Source: Alphaproteobacteria bacterium (GTDB lineage Bacteria; Pseudomonadota; Alphaproteobacteria; Micropepsales; Micropepsaceae). Taken from it: 64,000 bases of DNA. Made by a program: the position numbers and the translations under genes. The stretch covers positions 124,001 to 188,000 of the forward strand of contig CANJLC010000002.1 in NCBI GenBank assembly GCA_947475445.1, written 5' to 3'. Below are positions 9,422-18,878 of this stretch, piece by piece; the stretch's first letter is position 1, and each line of letters begins with the position of its first letter. Below the pieces are notes generated by a model that had not been told where the DNA came from, ran no database searches, and saw only the letters and a list, made by a program, of their open reading frames with translations.

Positions 9422-10498
9422 ATGAAATCCAACAAACTTCCCCTTCCGAGGCTTGACAGGGCCGGCGTTTATCCGCGCTGGCGGCTGGCGCTGGACGAGT
9501 TGTTGCACGGCAATGTCCATCAGTTGATCCAGCAGATACGGGCCGTGCTGGCCCGCAAGCTGGAGCGGGCGCTGCTGCCGGGCCTGCATTGCGCCGGATT
9601 CATCAAGGATGATCTGGTGGACATCGTCGATGTCGGTGCTGCCGGCGGCCTGCACCGGCGCTGGGCGCCGTTCGCCCGGCACATTCGCAGTCATCTGTTC
9701 GAGCCGGAGGAAAAGGGCTTCGAGGCATTGCGCAAAACTCATGCATCCAATCCGCTGGTGCGCATCTATCCGCATGCCCTGTCGCGCAATGGTGAACCTA
9801 TCACCATCCACATCACGGCCTGGCCGCGCTCGTCGGGCGTCTTCCTGGCCGATTCCCGGAACCTGGAGAAGACCATCCTGAAGGACTGGTTGGTGCCAGT
9901 GCGTGATATCGAGGTGGAGAACACCACCACGCTTGACACCGTGGTGGAGCGGGCCGACTTCATCAAGATCGATGTCGAAGGTTTCGAGCTGGCGATCCTG
10001 GAAGGCGCGCCGCGCCTCCTGGAGACAGTACTGGGCCTGGAGCTGGAGGTGAATTTCGACGGACGGCTTCTGCCCGACAAGCCGCAATTCGCCGTCGTTG
10101 ATGCCTTCTGCCGCAGCCGCGGCTTTATCCTGATGAAGCTGCTGGACGTCAGCGACATGGACTATTTGCTGGAAGATTGCCGCTTTGACCTGGGCGGCAC
10201 GGCATTCCAGGCCAATGCGGTCTATGTGCGCCCACCGGAAGACATCGTGAAAATGGTGGGCGAAGGCCGGCTGCCGGTTGCCGCTTTGTGGCGTGCCGTG
10301 GTCATCTATATCGCATATCGCCAGCTGCAGCTGGCTTGGGTGCTGGCGCAGGATGCGGCAGCGTTGAACATGTCCGGCGACGAGGCGGCGCGCCTGTCGG
10401 CGCTGGTGTCCAGCCTGAAGCATTACGCCGGAACGGGCCGTCCCATATCGCGGCGCACCCTGCATCATTGTATAGAACTGGTCGGCCCCCTGGATTAG
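9422..10498 (+). CDS. FkbM-family methyltransferase (copy 1)
   Basis: 358 residues. The SAM-binding motif reads VDIVDVGAAGG near residues 64-74; HLFEPEEKGF follows, and FIKIDVEGFELAILEGA near 180 is the hallmark FkbM motif. FkbM proteins O-methylate sugars or polyketides; here the substrate is probably the fucose-containing glycan. A C-terminal extension of about 90 residues beyond the core is helical and of unknown role. I chose the ATG at 9422; an upstream ATG at 9359 would add a basic, low-complexity stretch. Neither has a good ribosome-binding site. It lies 12 bases before a GT10 gene, and a second FkbM gene at 13226 occupies a parallel position, suggesting cassette duplication. Confidence 0.8.
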   Translation: MKSNKLPLPRLDRAGVYPRWRLALDELLHGNVHQLIQQIRAVLARKLERALLPGLHCAGFIKDDLVDIVDVGAAGGLHRRWAPFARHIRSHLFEPEEKGFEALRKTHASNPLVRIYPHALSRNGEPITIHITAWPRSSGVFLADSRNLEKTILKDWLVPVRDIEVENTTTLDTVVERADFIKIDVEGFELAILEGAPRLLETVLGLELEVNFDGRLLPDKPQFAVVDAFCRSRGFILMKLLDVSDMDYLLEDCRFDLGGTAFQANAVYVRPPEDIVKMVGEGRLPVAALWRAVVIYIAYRQLQLAWVLAQDAAALNMSGDEAARLSALVSSLKHYAGTGRPISRRTLHHCIELVGPLD

Positions 10499-10510
10499 AA
10501 CGCGCCTGCC

Positions 10511-11566
10511 ATGACCCTTTCCGATTCCGCGCCCGTGCTTGCCGTCTGGGTTTCCCCCTGGGTGGCCAATGACGGCGTGTTCCAGGCGGACCATCCCGAA
10601 AACCGCGACGATGAATATTACGGGGCGCGCGTCTTGCGCCAGCTGATGGAAGCCAAGGGCTGGCGCGTACACACCCATGACGTCGTGCAGCGCATGGGCC
10701 TGAAGCCCAAGGCGCTGCTATTCTTCGATTTGCCGCGCAAGCCGGTGATCCAGCTGGTGGCCGATTGGGCGCAGGAGGCCGACCTATACGCCATGCTGGT
10801 GGAGTCGCCGCTGGTGCGTCCCTATTTGTGGGAAGAAGCCCGCCACAAGCCCTTCAAGGCGATGTTCACCTGGCACAGTGATCTGATCGGGCGTCCCGGC
10901 TATGTCGAGGTCGGCGTCGGCAACAAGCTGGATCGTGACATCACCCTCAAGCGCGATCTGGTGGGCCGCGAAAAACTTTGCGTCCTGATCGCCGGCAACA
11001 AGCGGCCGCGCATCAGCAGTCCGCTGGACCTTTATGCCAAAAGGCTCGAATGCATCCGCTGGTTCGAGGCACATCATCCTGGCGATTTTGATCTTTACGG
11101 CGTGGGTTGGAATGACGCCTCCATACGCTATTCAGCACGCCTGCGGCGCATGGGCCTGATGGGCTTGGTCAACCGCCTGCTGGGCGCGGAAAAACATCCC
11201 TGCTGGCGCGGCCCGATAAAGGAAAAAATTCCCGTGTTGGAGCGCTACCGTTTCAACATCGCCTTCGAGAATGTGCGGGACATTCCCGGTTACGTGACGG
11301 AAAAGATCTTCGATTCCTTCCTGGGCAGCACCGTGCCGGTCTATTGGGGAGCGCCCAATGTCACCGATTTCATACCCAAGGACTGCTTCATCGATTTTCG
11401 CGACTATGGCACTTTCGAGAAGCTTTATGCCCGGCTCAGCACCATGCCGGATGACGAGTATCTGGGTTATCTGGATCGCATCGAGGCCTTCCTGCGCAGC
11501 CCGGCCGCGGATCCGTTCCGAGCGGACATGGTCGTCGCCATCATCGCGCGGCAAATCGCAGGCTGA
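10511..11566 (+). CDS. Glycosyltransferase family 10 (fucosyltransferase-like), copy 1
   Basis: 351 residues. The C-terminal half carries the GT10 signature: YRFNIAFENVRDIPGYVTEK followed by a hydrophobic stretch, VPVYWGAPNV, then DCFIDFRDY (about residues 240-300). This matches the alpha-1,3/1,4-fucosyltransferase motif in which the conserved Glu and Lys bind GDP-fucose. The enzyme should add L-fucose from GDP-L-fucose to a sugar acceptor; gmd and fcl at 15.5-17.5 kb would supply the donor. A paralogue at 17617 shares the motif and the downstream DDEYLGYLDRIE-type ending. The protein has no signal peptide, so it acts in the cytoplasm. The acceptor is unknown. Confidence 0.85.
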   Translation: MTLSDSAPVLAVWVSPWVANDGVFQADHPENRDDEYYGARVLRQLMEAKGWRVHTHDVVQRMGLKPKALLFFDLPRKPVIQLVADWAQEADLYAMLVESPLVRPYLWEEARHKPFKAMFTWHSDLIGRPGYVEVGVGNKLDRDITLKRDLVGREKLCVLIAGNKRPRISSPLDLYAKRLECIRWFEAHHPGDFDLYGVGWNDASIRYSARLRRMGLMGLVNRLLGAEKHPCWRGPIKEKIPVLERYRFNIAFENVRDIPGYVTEKIFDSFLGSTVPVYWGAPNVTDFIPKDCFIDFRDYGTFEKLYARLSTMPDDEYLGYLDRIEAFLRSPAADPFRADMVVAIIARQIAG

Positions 11567-11575
11567 CGGCACTGG

Positions 11576-13024
11576 TTATCGCGCGAAGCGTAGTAGCAGC
11601 GGCCTCGCGGCGCGCAGGATCATCAGAAGCGCAACGCCCAGCACCAGCCCCACGGCGACGACAAAGCCCAGATCCGCGATGACGCCCTGGATGGACAGGT
11701 GCGATTTGAGCAGCATCAGGGCCGCCATCAGCAAGCTGGCGGCGAGCACCCAGGGCCAGCCCAGAATGGCCGGGCTGGTTCCTGCATGCCGGGTCAGGAT
11801 CAAATGCATGGCGGCCAGGAAAACGAACGCCGAGAAAATCATGGCGGGTCCGACTGCGGCGTCGCCAAACAACCAAGTGCCGCCCAGCAGGGTGATCAGT
11901 GTGGTCGTAGCGCCGATGACATGCGGCAAAAGCAGGGCGTGTGTGCGTTTGCTGACATGTGTGGCCAGGGAATAGCCCCCGCACAAGACGCGAATACCTT
12001 CCACGACTGCGCCCGCCGCCACATAGGTGCTGGCCGTCCAGAATTTTGGCGCCAGCAGCAGATGCGTGGCCGGCGTCGCCACCGCGATGACCGCCATCAC
12101 AATGACGATGATCATGGGATAGAGCAGGGACATGTAGGCTGCCCAGCCTTCCTGTTCGCGGCCCGGCACAGCTTCCTGTACATGCTTGTAGAAATAAGGA
12201 CCGAAGAACTGGCCGGTCGCCACTTCGACCGCAGCCAGCAGGCCGGCACTGACGGAATAGCCCGCGAAGAAAAGACCAAGGAATTCCAGCGATACCAGGT
12301 TTCCGACCACAATCCGGTAGGACTGGAACTGAACCCAGAAGAGTCCGTTGGTGACGACGATGGGCAGGCAGAAGATGGCCACCGCCTTCAGGCCATCGCG
12401 GATGCGTGTGCTGGTCCGCCAATGCTGGCCCTTTTCGGGCGATGTCGTTTTGGTGAACAGGGGCAGCGCCAGGAGGAAGCCCAATGCGAAACCTGCGGTC
12501 TGACCCAGAAACCAGTATTCACCACGCGCCTCAATGCCTGTGATGAACCAGGAAAATGCGAGGCATAATATCTGGGTGGCGGAATAAAGCAGCGTGTAGG
12601 CGACGCGCCTGCCGAAGAGGTTGATGGCCGGAATTGTCACAGTGTTGAATGTGGAGAAAATGATGTACGCGGCCATTGAGGTGCCGAGCCACGACAATTG
12701 CAGCGTCCAGGCCGGCTTGAAAATCAACTTCCAGAGATAAATAGTGGTCGCGGTGAAGGCCGCGACAGCCACGACATATGCCGCCATGCGCAGGTAGTTG
12801 ATCCAGATTGTTCCCCTGCCGCGCCAGTCGAGCGTGAAACGATTGAGGTATGGGCCCAGCGGGCTGATCAGGATCCAGACAAAGAATGTCGAGAGTGATG
12901 CCAGCAGGCTGAAATTGCCCAGCTCGACCGTACTCAGCCGGGTCGTCGCCGCCCTCAGCGTCGCCAGCATGACCGCCATCTGGATCAGGCGGCCGACCAG
13001 GACGATGATAAGAGCACGCTTCAC
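11576..13024 (-). CDS. Wzx-like oligosaccharide flippase, copy 1
   Basis: 482 residues with about twelve to fourteen membrane spans and the repeated amphipathic pattern of MOP-superfamily flippases. The start is a GTG at 13024 (VKRALIIVLVGRLIQ), chosen because it aligns exactly with the ATG start of the paralogue at 13996-15444; an ATG at 13069 would add 15 residues with no counterpart. With this start both paralogues are 482 residues long. Shared blocks such as GQFFGPYFYKHVQEA show close kinship. Wzx proteins move undecaprenyl-linked repeat units across the inner membrane. It converges on the GT10 gene with a 9-base gap. Confidence 0.8.
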   Translation of the reverse strand: MKRALIIVLVGRLIQMAVMLATLRAATTRLSTVELGNFSLLASLSTFFVWILISPLGPYLNRFTLDWRGRGTIWINYLRMAAYVVAVAAFTATTIYLWKLIFKPAWTLQLSWLGTSMAAYIIFSTFNTVTIPAINLFGRRVAYTLLYSATQILCLAFSWFITGIEARGEYWFLGQTAGFALGFLLALPLFTKTTSPEKGQHWRTSTRIRDGLKAVAIFCLPIVVTNGLFWVQFQSYRIVVGNLVSLEFLGLFFAGYSVSAGLLAAVEVATGQFFGPYFYKHVQEAVPGREQEGWAAYMSLLYPMIIVIVMAVIAVATPATHLLLAPKFWTASTYVAAGAVVEGIRVLCGGYSLATHVSKRTHALLLPHVIGATTTLITLLGGTWLFGDAAVGPAMIFSAFVFLAAMHLILTRHAGTSPAILGWPWVLAASLLMAALMLLKSHLSIQGVIADLGFVVAVGLVLGVALLMILRAARPLLLRFAR

Positions 13025-13225
13025 GCTGGGTTCCCGGGACGGATTTGACTGGCGTTGGTGAGCAGGCAATACCCGATTGTCCGGCGCTAAACAATTGGGC
13101 GCGAAACCGCAGAGCCGCGACGCGCACCTTGCCTGCGTGCGCCCGGTCTTTGGTTGATTGCTTATTTCAGGGCTATCTTTATAAAACGCGGCGCGTCGCC
13201 ATTTTCGCTAATCTTGGTGCAGGGC

Positions 13226-13999
13226 ATGGATAACCAGGGTGAATTCTACGCCCAGTATGGAGAAGACCGGATTCTCGCCGGGATTTTTTCCGGCGTCAGT
13301 CAGGGTATCGCGGTCGAAGTTGGCGCCTTTGACGGCATCGTTTGCAGCAATTCCTATCATTTTGAACGCAAGGGCTGGACCTGTGTTCTGGTCGAGCCCA
13401 ACCCCGAGCTGGCGAGCCGCATACGGCAATCCCGCCCGATGGCGAGGCTGTATCAGTGCGCCGTCGGCAGTAGCAGTGGAAAAATTACCCTGCAGATTCC
13501 CGAAGGCGGCGAAATGCTGGCATCGGTCAATTCCAATGCCTCCGACCTGGGAGAGATGACGGTTATCAAGGCCGGAAAGAAGCTGGTTCCGGGAGTTTCC
13601 GTTCCCCTTGTCCAGGACATCGACGTTGAAATGACGACGCTGGACCACGTCCTGGAACAAGCAGGTGTTGATCACGTCGATTTCATGACGATCGATATTG
13701 AGGGTTTCGAGCTCGATGCCCTGCGCGGCATTTCGCTTGATCGCTGGAAGCCCCGCATCGTCATCATTGAGGACAATCACTATGGCGCCGATCATGCGAT
13801 CGCAGATTATATGGCGTTGCAAGGCTACAGGCGATTTCGCATTACCGGATGCAATGACTGGTATGCCAGGCGCGATGACCGGAAACTGGTCAATGGCGGG
13901 CGATTGCTGGCGGCGAGGATCAAGAAAGCCTTGATGTATTTTGGCCGGTCATTGCTGCTCGGCAGCCGTCGCGTGGCGAGCCGCTTTTCGCCAGGCTAA
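13226..13999 (+). CDS. FkbM-family methyltransferase (copy 2)
   Basis: 257 residues beginning MDNQGEFYAQYGED, the common start of short FkbM proteins. AVEVGAFDGIVCSN near residue 30 is the SAM loop, CVLVEPNPEL follows, and FMTIDIEGFELDAL near 155 is the FkbM hallmark. An in-frame start at 13154 adds a hydrophobic stretch outside the family, so I prefer 13226. Likely activity is O-methylation of a glycan sugar. Its stop codon overlaps the stop of the convergent flippase gene in a CTAA (13996-13999). With copy 1 at 9422 it is one of two FkbM genes each associated with a flippase and a GT10 gene. Confidence 0.8.
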   Translation: MDNQGEFYAQYGEDRILAGIFSGVSQGIAVEVGAFDGIVCSNSYHFERKGWTCVLVEPNPELASRIRQSRPMARLYQCAVGSSSGKITLQIPEGGEMLASVNSNASDLGEMTVIKAGKKLVPGVSVPLVQDIDVEMTTLDHVLEQAGVDHVDFMTIDIEGFELDALRGISLDRWKPRIVIIEDNHYGADHAIADYMALQGYRRFRITGCNDWYARRDDRKLVNGGRLLAARIKKALMYFGRSLLLGSRRVASRFSPG

Positions 14000-15444
14000 C
14001 CGGTGAAGCGCGACAGGCTGGGTCTGGCGTCGCGCAGGATCAGCAGGAATGCCGCCAGGATGGCAAGACCGCCGGCGGCCACCAACCCGATGTCCGCCAG
14101 ATTGCCGAAGGGCGCAAGTTGCGGCTGAAGCACAGCCAGCGCGCCGAGAAAAATGCCTACGCAGATGACCCAGGGCCAGCCCAGTATGGAAATCCGGGTG
14201 CCGGAATGGCGCGTCATGACCCAGTGCATCGTTACCAGAAACAAAAGGCTTGCGGCGACCATGGCGGGCGCGACGGCGCTCTCGCCGAACAGCCATGTGC
14301 CCCCCAGCAGAAAGATGACAATTGAGGCAGCACCGACTCCGTGCGGAAGCAGCAAGGCGCGTGTGCGCTTGCTGACATGGGCGGCCAGGCCATAGGCAGC
14401 GCCCAGGACGCGCGCGCCTTCGACCATCGCACCCACTGCCACATAAAGGCTGGCCTGCCAGAATTGCGGCGCCAGCAACAGATGCGTGATCGGCCGGGCC
14501 AGCGCCATCACCACCATGACGATCACGATCATGATGGGATAAAGCGCCGACATGTAGATTGCCCAGGCATCATGCTGACGGCCCGGCTCGGCTTCCTGCA
14601 CATGCTTGTAAAAATAGGGGCCGAAAAACTGGCCGGCGGTAATTTCCACGGCCCCCATGATGCCGGCGCTCACGGCATAACCCGCAAAGAACAGGCCCAG
14701 GAAATTCAACGATACGAGGTCGCCGATCACGATGCGGTAGGACTGAAATTGCAGCCAGGTCAGTCCGCTGGTGATGGTGATGGGCAGACAGAAGGCTGCA
14801 ATCGCCGCCAGTCCCTTGCGCCAGTCGGTGGGGCTTTGCCGTGCGGCGCCCAGCGGCGGAGCCGAGACTTTCAGAAACAGCGGTAGCGCAATGAGCGAGG
14901 CCAGAGCGAAGCCTGCGGTCTGGCCAAAGAACCAGTATTCGCCAGCCGCATGAAAGCCTGTGAAGGCCCATGAGAAAGCCAGGCAGAGGATTTGCGACGT
15001 TACATAGAGAAGCGTGTAGGAGGTGCGCCGGCCGAACAGGTTGATGGCCGGGATGATGGTGTTGTTGCCCAGCGCGCAGATGATGTAGAGGCCGGCGGCA
15101 GGCCCCAGCCACACAAGCTGCTGCGCCCATGCCGGATGGAAAAGCAGCTGCCACGCCGACAGCGCCAGTGCGGTAAAGGCGGCGACAGCGATGCCGTAAA
15201 GGCCTTCCCGGCCGTAATTGATCCAGATCGTTCCCTTTTGCCACCATTCGTGGGTGTGGCGATTCATGTAGAGCCCGATGGGCGAAATCAGGATCCAGAT
15301 GAACAGGGTCGCGATGGACATCAGCAGGCTGAAATTGCCCACTTCCAGCGGGCTGAGGCGCGTGGTCATGGCGCGCAGCGTCAGGAGCAGTACCGCCATC
15401 TGAAGGATGCGGCCGCCCATGACAATGATCAGATCGCGGTTCAC
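13996..15444 (-). CDS. Wzx-like oligosaccharide flippase, copy 2
   Basis: 482 residues, MOP-superfamily flippase with about twelve or more membrane spans and an N-terminus MNRDLIIVMGGRILQM. It aligns throughout with the flippase at 11576-13024, including the conserved GQFFGPYFYKHVQEA loop and the LGGTWLFGESAV-type segment near the C-terminus. It would export a lipid-linked oligosaccharide, presumably one containing fucose, since gmd and fcl lie directly upstream on the same strand (15 bases away). Two such flippases a few genes apart either serve two different repeat units or reflect recent duplication. It could also be a capsule exporter, but no other family fits better. Confidence 0.8.
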   Translation of the reverse strand: MNRDLIIVMGGRILQMAVLLLTLRAMTTRLSPLEVGNFSLLMSIATLFIWILISPIGLYMNRHTHEWWQKGTIWINYGREGLYGIAVAAFTALALSAWQLLFHPAWAQQLVWLGPAAGLYIICALGNNTIIPAINLFGRRTSYTLLYVTSQILCLAFSWAFTGFHAAGEYWFFGQTAGFALASLIALPLFLKVSAPPLGAARQSPTDWRKGLAAIAAFCLPITITSGLTWLQFQSYRIVIGDLVSLNFLGLFFAGYAVSAGIMGAVEITAGQFFGPYFYKHVQEAEPGRQHDAWAIYMSALYPIMIVIVMVVMALARPITHLLLAPQFWQASLYVAVGAMVEGARVLGAAYGLAAHVSKRTRALLLPHGVGAASIVIFLLGGTWLFGESAVAPAMVAASLLFLVTMHWVMTRHSGTRISILGWPWVICVGIFLGALAVLQPQLAPFGNLADIGLVAAGGLAILAAFLLILRDARPSLSRFTG

Positions 15445-15459
15445 GATGCGGCCGCAGCC

Positions 15460-16536
15460 CTATTCGCGGACATTGTCGCGCTGGTCCTTGGCGACTGCCA
15501 GAAGGTCGGCCTCGACCATTTCCTTGACCAGGGCCTCGAAGCCGACCTTGTGTTCCCAGCCCAGCAGTTTTTTCGCCTTGCTGGGATCGCCCAGCAGCAA
15601 TTCGACTTCGGTAGGACGGAAATAGCGCTTGTCCACCTCGACCAGCACATCACCGGAGGCGGCGTCATGACCTTTTTCGTCCACGCCCTTGCCGCGCCAT
15701 TCCAGCGTGCGGCCGATATGGCCGAAAGCGCGTTCCAGGAACTGACGCACGGAATAAGCCTTGCCGGTGGCCAGGACAAAATCACCAGGCTCTTTCTGCT
15801 GCATCATCAGCCACATGCCTTCGACATAATCGCGGGCGTGGCCCCAGTCGCGCTTGGCGTCCAGATTGCCGATATAGAGTTTCTGCTGCAGACCCAGCTT
15901 GATGGCGGCGACGGCGCGGGTGATCTTGCGCGTGACAAAAGTTTCGCCGCGCATCGGGCTTTCGTGATTGAACAGAATGCCGTTGGAAGCGTGGATGCCA
16001 TAGGCTTCGCGGTAATTCACCGTAATCCAGTAGGCATAGAGCTTTGCGGCGGCATAGGGGCTGCGCGGATAGAAGGGCGTGGTCTCGCTCTGCACAGGTT
16101 CCTGCACCAGCCCGTACAATTCCGAGGTCGAGGCCTGGTAAAAGCGCGCCTTTTTTTCCATCCCCAGCAGGCGGATGGCTTCCAGCAGGCGCAACGTGCC
16201 GATGGCGTCGGCGTTGGCGGTATATTCCGGCGTTTCGAAGCTGACATGCACATGGCTTTGCGCAGCCAGATTGTAGATCTCGTCGGGCTGGGTTTCCTGC
16301 ACGATGCGGATCAGGTTGGTGGAATCCGTCATGTCGCCATAATGCAGGAAGAAGGGCACGCCCTTCTCATGCGGATCCTGGTAAAGCGGATCGATGCGCC
16401 CGGTATTGAAGGAGGAAGAGCGGCGCTTGATGCCGTGGACCTGATAGCCCTTCTGCAGCAGCAGGGCGGCGAGATAGGCGCCGTCCTGGCCCGTCACTCC
16501 GGTAATCAAAGCACTTTTGGCGGCCATTTTCGTCAT
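15460..16536 (-). CDS. gmd: GDP-mannose 4,6-dehydratase
   Basis: 358 residues, the usual Gmd length. [11 protein letters not shown] (residues 13-23) is the NAD(P)-binding loop typical of Gmd, followed by the [12 protein letters not shown] segment at 34-45 that binds NADP phosphate. The catalytic set is visible: Thr/Ser in STSELYG (136-142) and Tyr161-xxx-Lys165 in SPYAAAK. The enzyme converts GDP-D-mannose to GDP-4-keto-6-deoxymannose, the first step to GDP-L-fucose. The next gene on the strand order, fcl at 16563-17534, lies 26 bases upstream and does the second step. The ATG at 16536 has an AGGGA element just before it; an ATG three codons later is possible. Confidence 0.95.
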   Translation of the reverse strand: MTKMAAKSALITGVTGQDGAYLAALLLQKGYQVHGIKRRSSSFNTGRIDPLYQDPHEKGVPFFLHYGDMTDSTNLIRIVQETQPDEIYNLAAQSHVHVSFETPEYTANADAIGTLRLLEAIRLLGMEKKARFYQASTSELYGLVQEPVQSETTPFYPRSPYAAAKLYAYWITVNYREAYGIHASNGILFNHESPMRGETFVTRKITRAVAAIKLGLQQKLYIGNLDAKRDWGHARDYVEGMWLMMQQKEPGDFVLATGKAYSVRQFLERAFGHIGRTLEWRGKGVDEKGHDAASGDVLVEVDKRYFRPTEVELLLGDPSKAKKLLGWEHKVGFEALVKEMVEADLLAVAKDQRDNVRE

Positions 16537-16562
16537 ATCCCTGGAAAAACGTTTTTGGAAAC

Positions 16563-17534
16563 TCAGGCGGTGGCTTTTTCGGCTGGGGCCCGGTTCTTCA
16601 GATACCAGTCATAGGCGTAGGTGATGCCTTCGCGCAACGCGATGCGGGGCTTCCATCCCAGGGCGTTCAGGCCCGTCACGTCCAGCAGTTTGCGCGGCGT
16701 GCCGTCCGGCTTGTCGGCTTCGAAGCGCAATTCGCCCTTGAACCCCACCACGTCGCAGACCAGCCGGGCCAGGTCAGCGATGCTGATGTCTTCGCCCCAG
16801 CCGATGTTGAAATGTTCTTCGCCGGAATAATGCTCCATCAGAAACACCAGCGCATCGGCCAAATCGTCGACATGAAGGAATTCGCGGCAGGGCTTGCCGG
16901 TGCCCCACACGGGCATGAAGGCCGCGCCCTGCAGCTTGGCAAGGTGGGCCTTGGCGATCATGGCCGGCAGGACATGGCTGCTCTTGAGATCGTAATTGTC
17001 TTCCGGGCCATAAAGATTGGTCGGCTGGGCGGAAATGAAGTCGCTGCCATATTGCCGGCGATACGCTTCGCACATTTTCAGACCGGCGATCTTGGCGATG
17101 GCATACCATTCGTTGGTCGGTTCCAGCGGGCCGGTCAGCAGGCAGCTTTCCGGCATGGGCTGCGGCGCAAGGCGCGGATAGATGCAGGACGATCCGAGGA
17201 ACAGAAGCTTTTCAACGCCGGCTTGCCGCGCGCCTTCAATCGTGTTGGTGGCGATGGCGAGGTTGTCGTAGAGAAATTGCGCCGGATAGGTCGCATTGGC
17301 CAGGATGCCGCCGACCTTGGCGGCGGCGATGATCACAGCCTGCGGCTTGTGTTTCGCCAGCCATTCATGCGTGGCACGCTGGTCGCAAAGATCCAGTTCG
17401 GCATGGCTGGCGGTCAGCAGCTCGCACTGTCCCTGGAGCCGGCGGATCAGGGCGGCGCCCACCATGCCGCGATGTCCCGCGACGAAAACGCGCTTGCCTG
17501 CCAGGCTATAGATGGGCTGCGTCAAATCCTGCAC
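16563..17534 (-). CDS. fcl: GDP-L-fucose synthase
   Basis: 323 residues. [14 protein letters not shown] near residues 20-33 is the NADP loop specific to GDP-fucose synthases; GSSCIYP (114-120) carries the catalytic Ser and Cys, and Tyr144-xxx-Lys148 (in WYAIAK) completes the active site. [16 protein letters not shown] is also diagnostic. The bifunctional epimerase-reductase converts GDP-4-keto-6-deoxymannose to GDP-L-fucose with NADPH. The start is GTG at 17534. It forms a unit with gmd and is flanked by a GT10 gene (17617) that would use the product. Confidence 0.95.
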   Translation of the reverse strand: MQDLTQPIYSLAGKRVFVAGHRGMVGAALIRRLQGQCELLTASHAELDLCDQRATHEWLAKHKPQAVIIAAAKVGGILANATYPAQFLYDNLAIATNTIEGARQAGVEKLLFLGSSCIYPRLAPQPMPESCLLTGPLEPTNEWYAIAKIAGLKMCEAYRRQYGSDFISAQPTNLYGPEDNYDLKSSHVLPAMIAKAHLAKLQGAAFMPVWGTGKPCREFLHVDDLADALVFLMEHYSGEEHFNIGWGEDISIADLARLVCDVVGFKGELRFEADKPDGTPRKLLDVTGLNALGWKPRIALREGITYAYDWYLKNRAPAEKATA

Positions 17535-17616
17535 TCCGGCGCCAGAATTGGGGTTCTTGGACGTTTCCTAAGCTGGCCGCGCGGGCGGGTCAACCGGCAG
17601 GCCTGCGGCCGCGTAT

Positions 17617-18699
17617 TTACGGGCTTTGGGCGTCGGGATCGCGTGATATCGCCTCTATCAGGGTGGCCGTGAATTGCGTCAGGCCGAAGGGCCCATCCAC
17701 CTGGGAGCGAATGAATTTTTCGATGCGATCCAGATATCCCAGATATTCGCTATCGGTCATCGTCGACAGTCTTTCGTACAGCTTGGCGTGGTCCATGTAA
17801 TCCCGGAAGTCGATGAAACAATCCTTGGGAACATAGTCCGTGATGTCGGGCGCGCCCCAATAGATGGGGACGCAACTGGCGAGAAAAGGATCGAATATTT
17901 TCTCGGTGATGTAGCCCGGAACGTCGCGCGCATTTTCGTACGAAATCGCAAAGCGATAGCGTTCCAGCACCGGCTTCTTCTTCGGAACGGACCCGCGATA
18001 GGACGGGCGGGGCGGGGGCGGCATCAGGCGCGTCACGATTTTCATCAGGCCCAGGCGCCGAAGCTTTCCCACGCCGCGGATCGCCGGTTCGTTCCATCCT
18101 TCCCCATAAAGGTCGAACGCCTGGGGCTGATGGGTCTCATACCATTCGATGGCGTCGAGCCGCGCCGAGTAAAGTTCCTGCGGGCTTCCTCGCTTCTTGT
18201 GCCCGGCGATCATGGTGACCAATCCCGTTTTTTTGGAAAGGTCACGGTTGATGGTGAAGTTGGGATCGAATTTTCTCGGCACGCCGCAAATGCCGAAATA
18301 GCGCTGGTTGTCGACCAGCTCGGGCGACCAGGTAAACAGCGCTTCATAATCGCGGTGTTTTTTCATGTCCCAGTTCTGACTGGAAATGATCGGACCTTCC
18401 CACAGGAAAACCATCGGGCGCGTGCGGCCGTGCCACGCGCCAAGCTGATAGCGCAGCGGCGTGCGGGCAATGCCGGGCAGGATTGTTATTTCGGGAATCT
18501 CACCCCGGCTGCGGAAAACATCCTCGGTGTGAATTTGCCAGCCCAGGGATTCCAGCACGGGACGTGCCGCGATCCAGCAGTCACAGGAGCCATAGTGATT
18601 CCACGGCGCATCTGTGTCGAACAGTGCGTCATTCAGCATATAGGGTTCGCATACGAGGGCTATGGTGCGGGGCGTTATCCCCTTATCCGAATGCGGCAT
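17617..18699 (-). CDS. Glycosyltransferase family 10 (fucosyltransferase-like), copy 2
   Basis: 360 residues with the GT10 motif: YRFAISYENARDVPGYITEK, VPIYWGAPDITDYVPK and DCFIDFRDYMDHAKLYE in the C-terminal half (about residues 245-310), then EYLGYLDRIEKF. It is a paralogue of the protein at 10511-11566; both share RLRRLGL-type and YRGSVPKKKPVLE-type segments just before the motif. It should transfer L-fucose from GDP-L-fucose, made by the adjacent gmd-fcl pair. The N-terminal third, which recognises the acceptor, differs from copy 1, so the two probably make different linkages. It is the most upstream of the minus-strand genes here, divergent from the dehydrogenase at 18879. Confidence 0.85.
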   Translation of the reverse strand: MPHSDKGITPRTIALVCEPYMLNDALFDTDAPWNHYGSCDCWIAARPVLESLGWQIHTEDVFRSRGEIPEITILPGIARTPLRYQLGAWHGRTRPMVFLWEGPIISSQNWDMKKHRDYEALFTWSPELVDNQRYFGICGVPRKFDPNFTINRDLSKKTGLVTMIAGHKKRGSPQELYSARLDAIEWYETHQPQAFDLYGEGWNEPAIRGVGKLRRLGLMKIVTRLMPPPPRPSYRGSVPKKKPVLERYRFAISYENARDVPGYITEKIFDPFLASCVPIYWGAPDITDYVPKDCFIDFRDYMDHAKLYERLSTMTDSEYLGYLDRIEKFIRSQVDGPFGLTQFTATLIEAISRDPDAQSP

Positions 18700-18878
18700 C
18701 GTGAATTCCTGGCTGGCTTGGCTTTATGACCTGCGGCTTCCAGTATAGCGGACCGGCTGCCACGGCGAGCAAGTGCATGCCAGATAAGGGTAATTCCGGC
18801 AATGGCCTAGTCAAAAGGCTGGACAAAAGGCGCCAGATGCACGACAGACACGCCCGACAGAAGGATTGTGAAGGATAG

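Noticed and set aside
9347-10678. 443-codon minus-strand frame
   Set aside because: Antisense to FkbM copy 1, which has clear SAM motifs.
14992-16614. 540-codon plus-strand frame
   Set aside because: Antisense to flippase copy 2 and gmd; gmd has full catalytic motifs.
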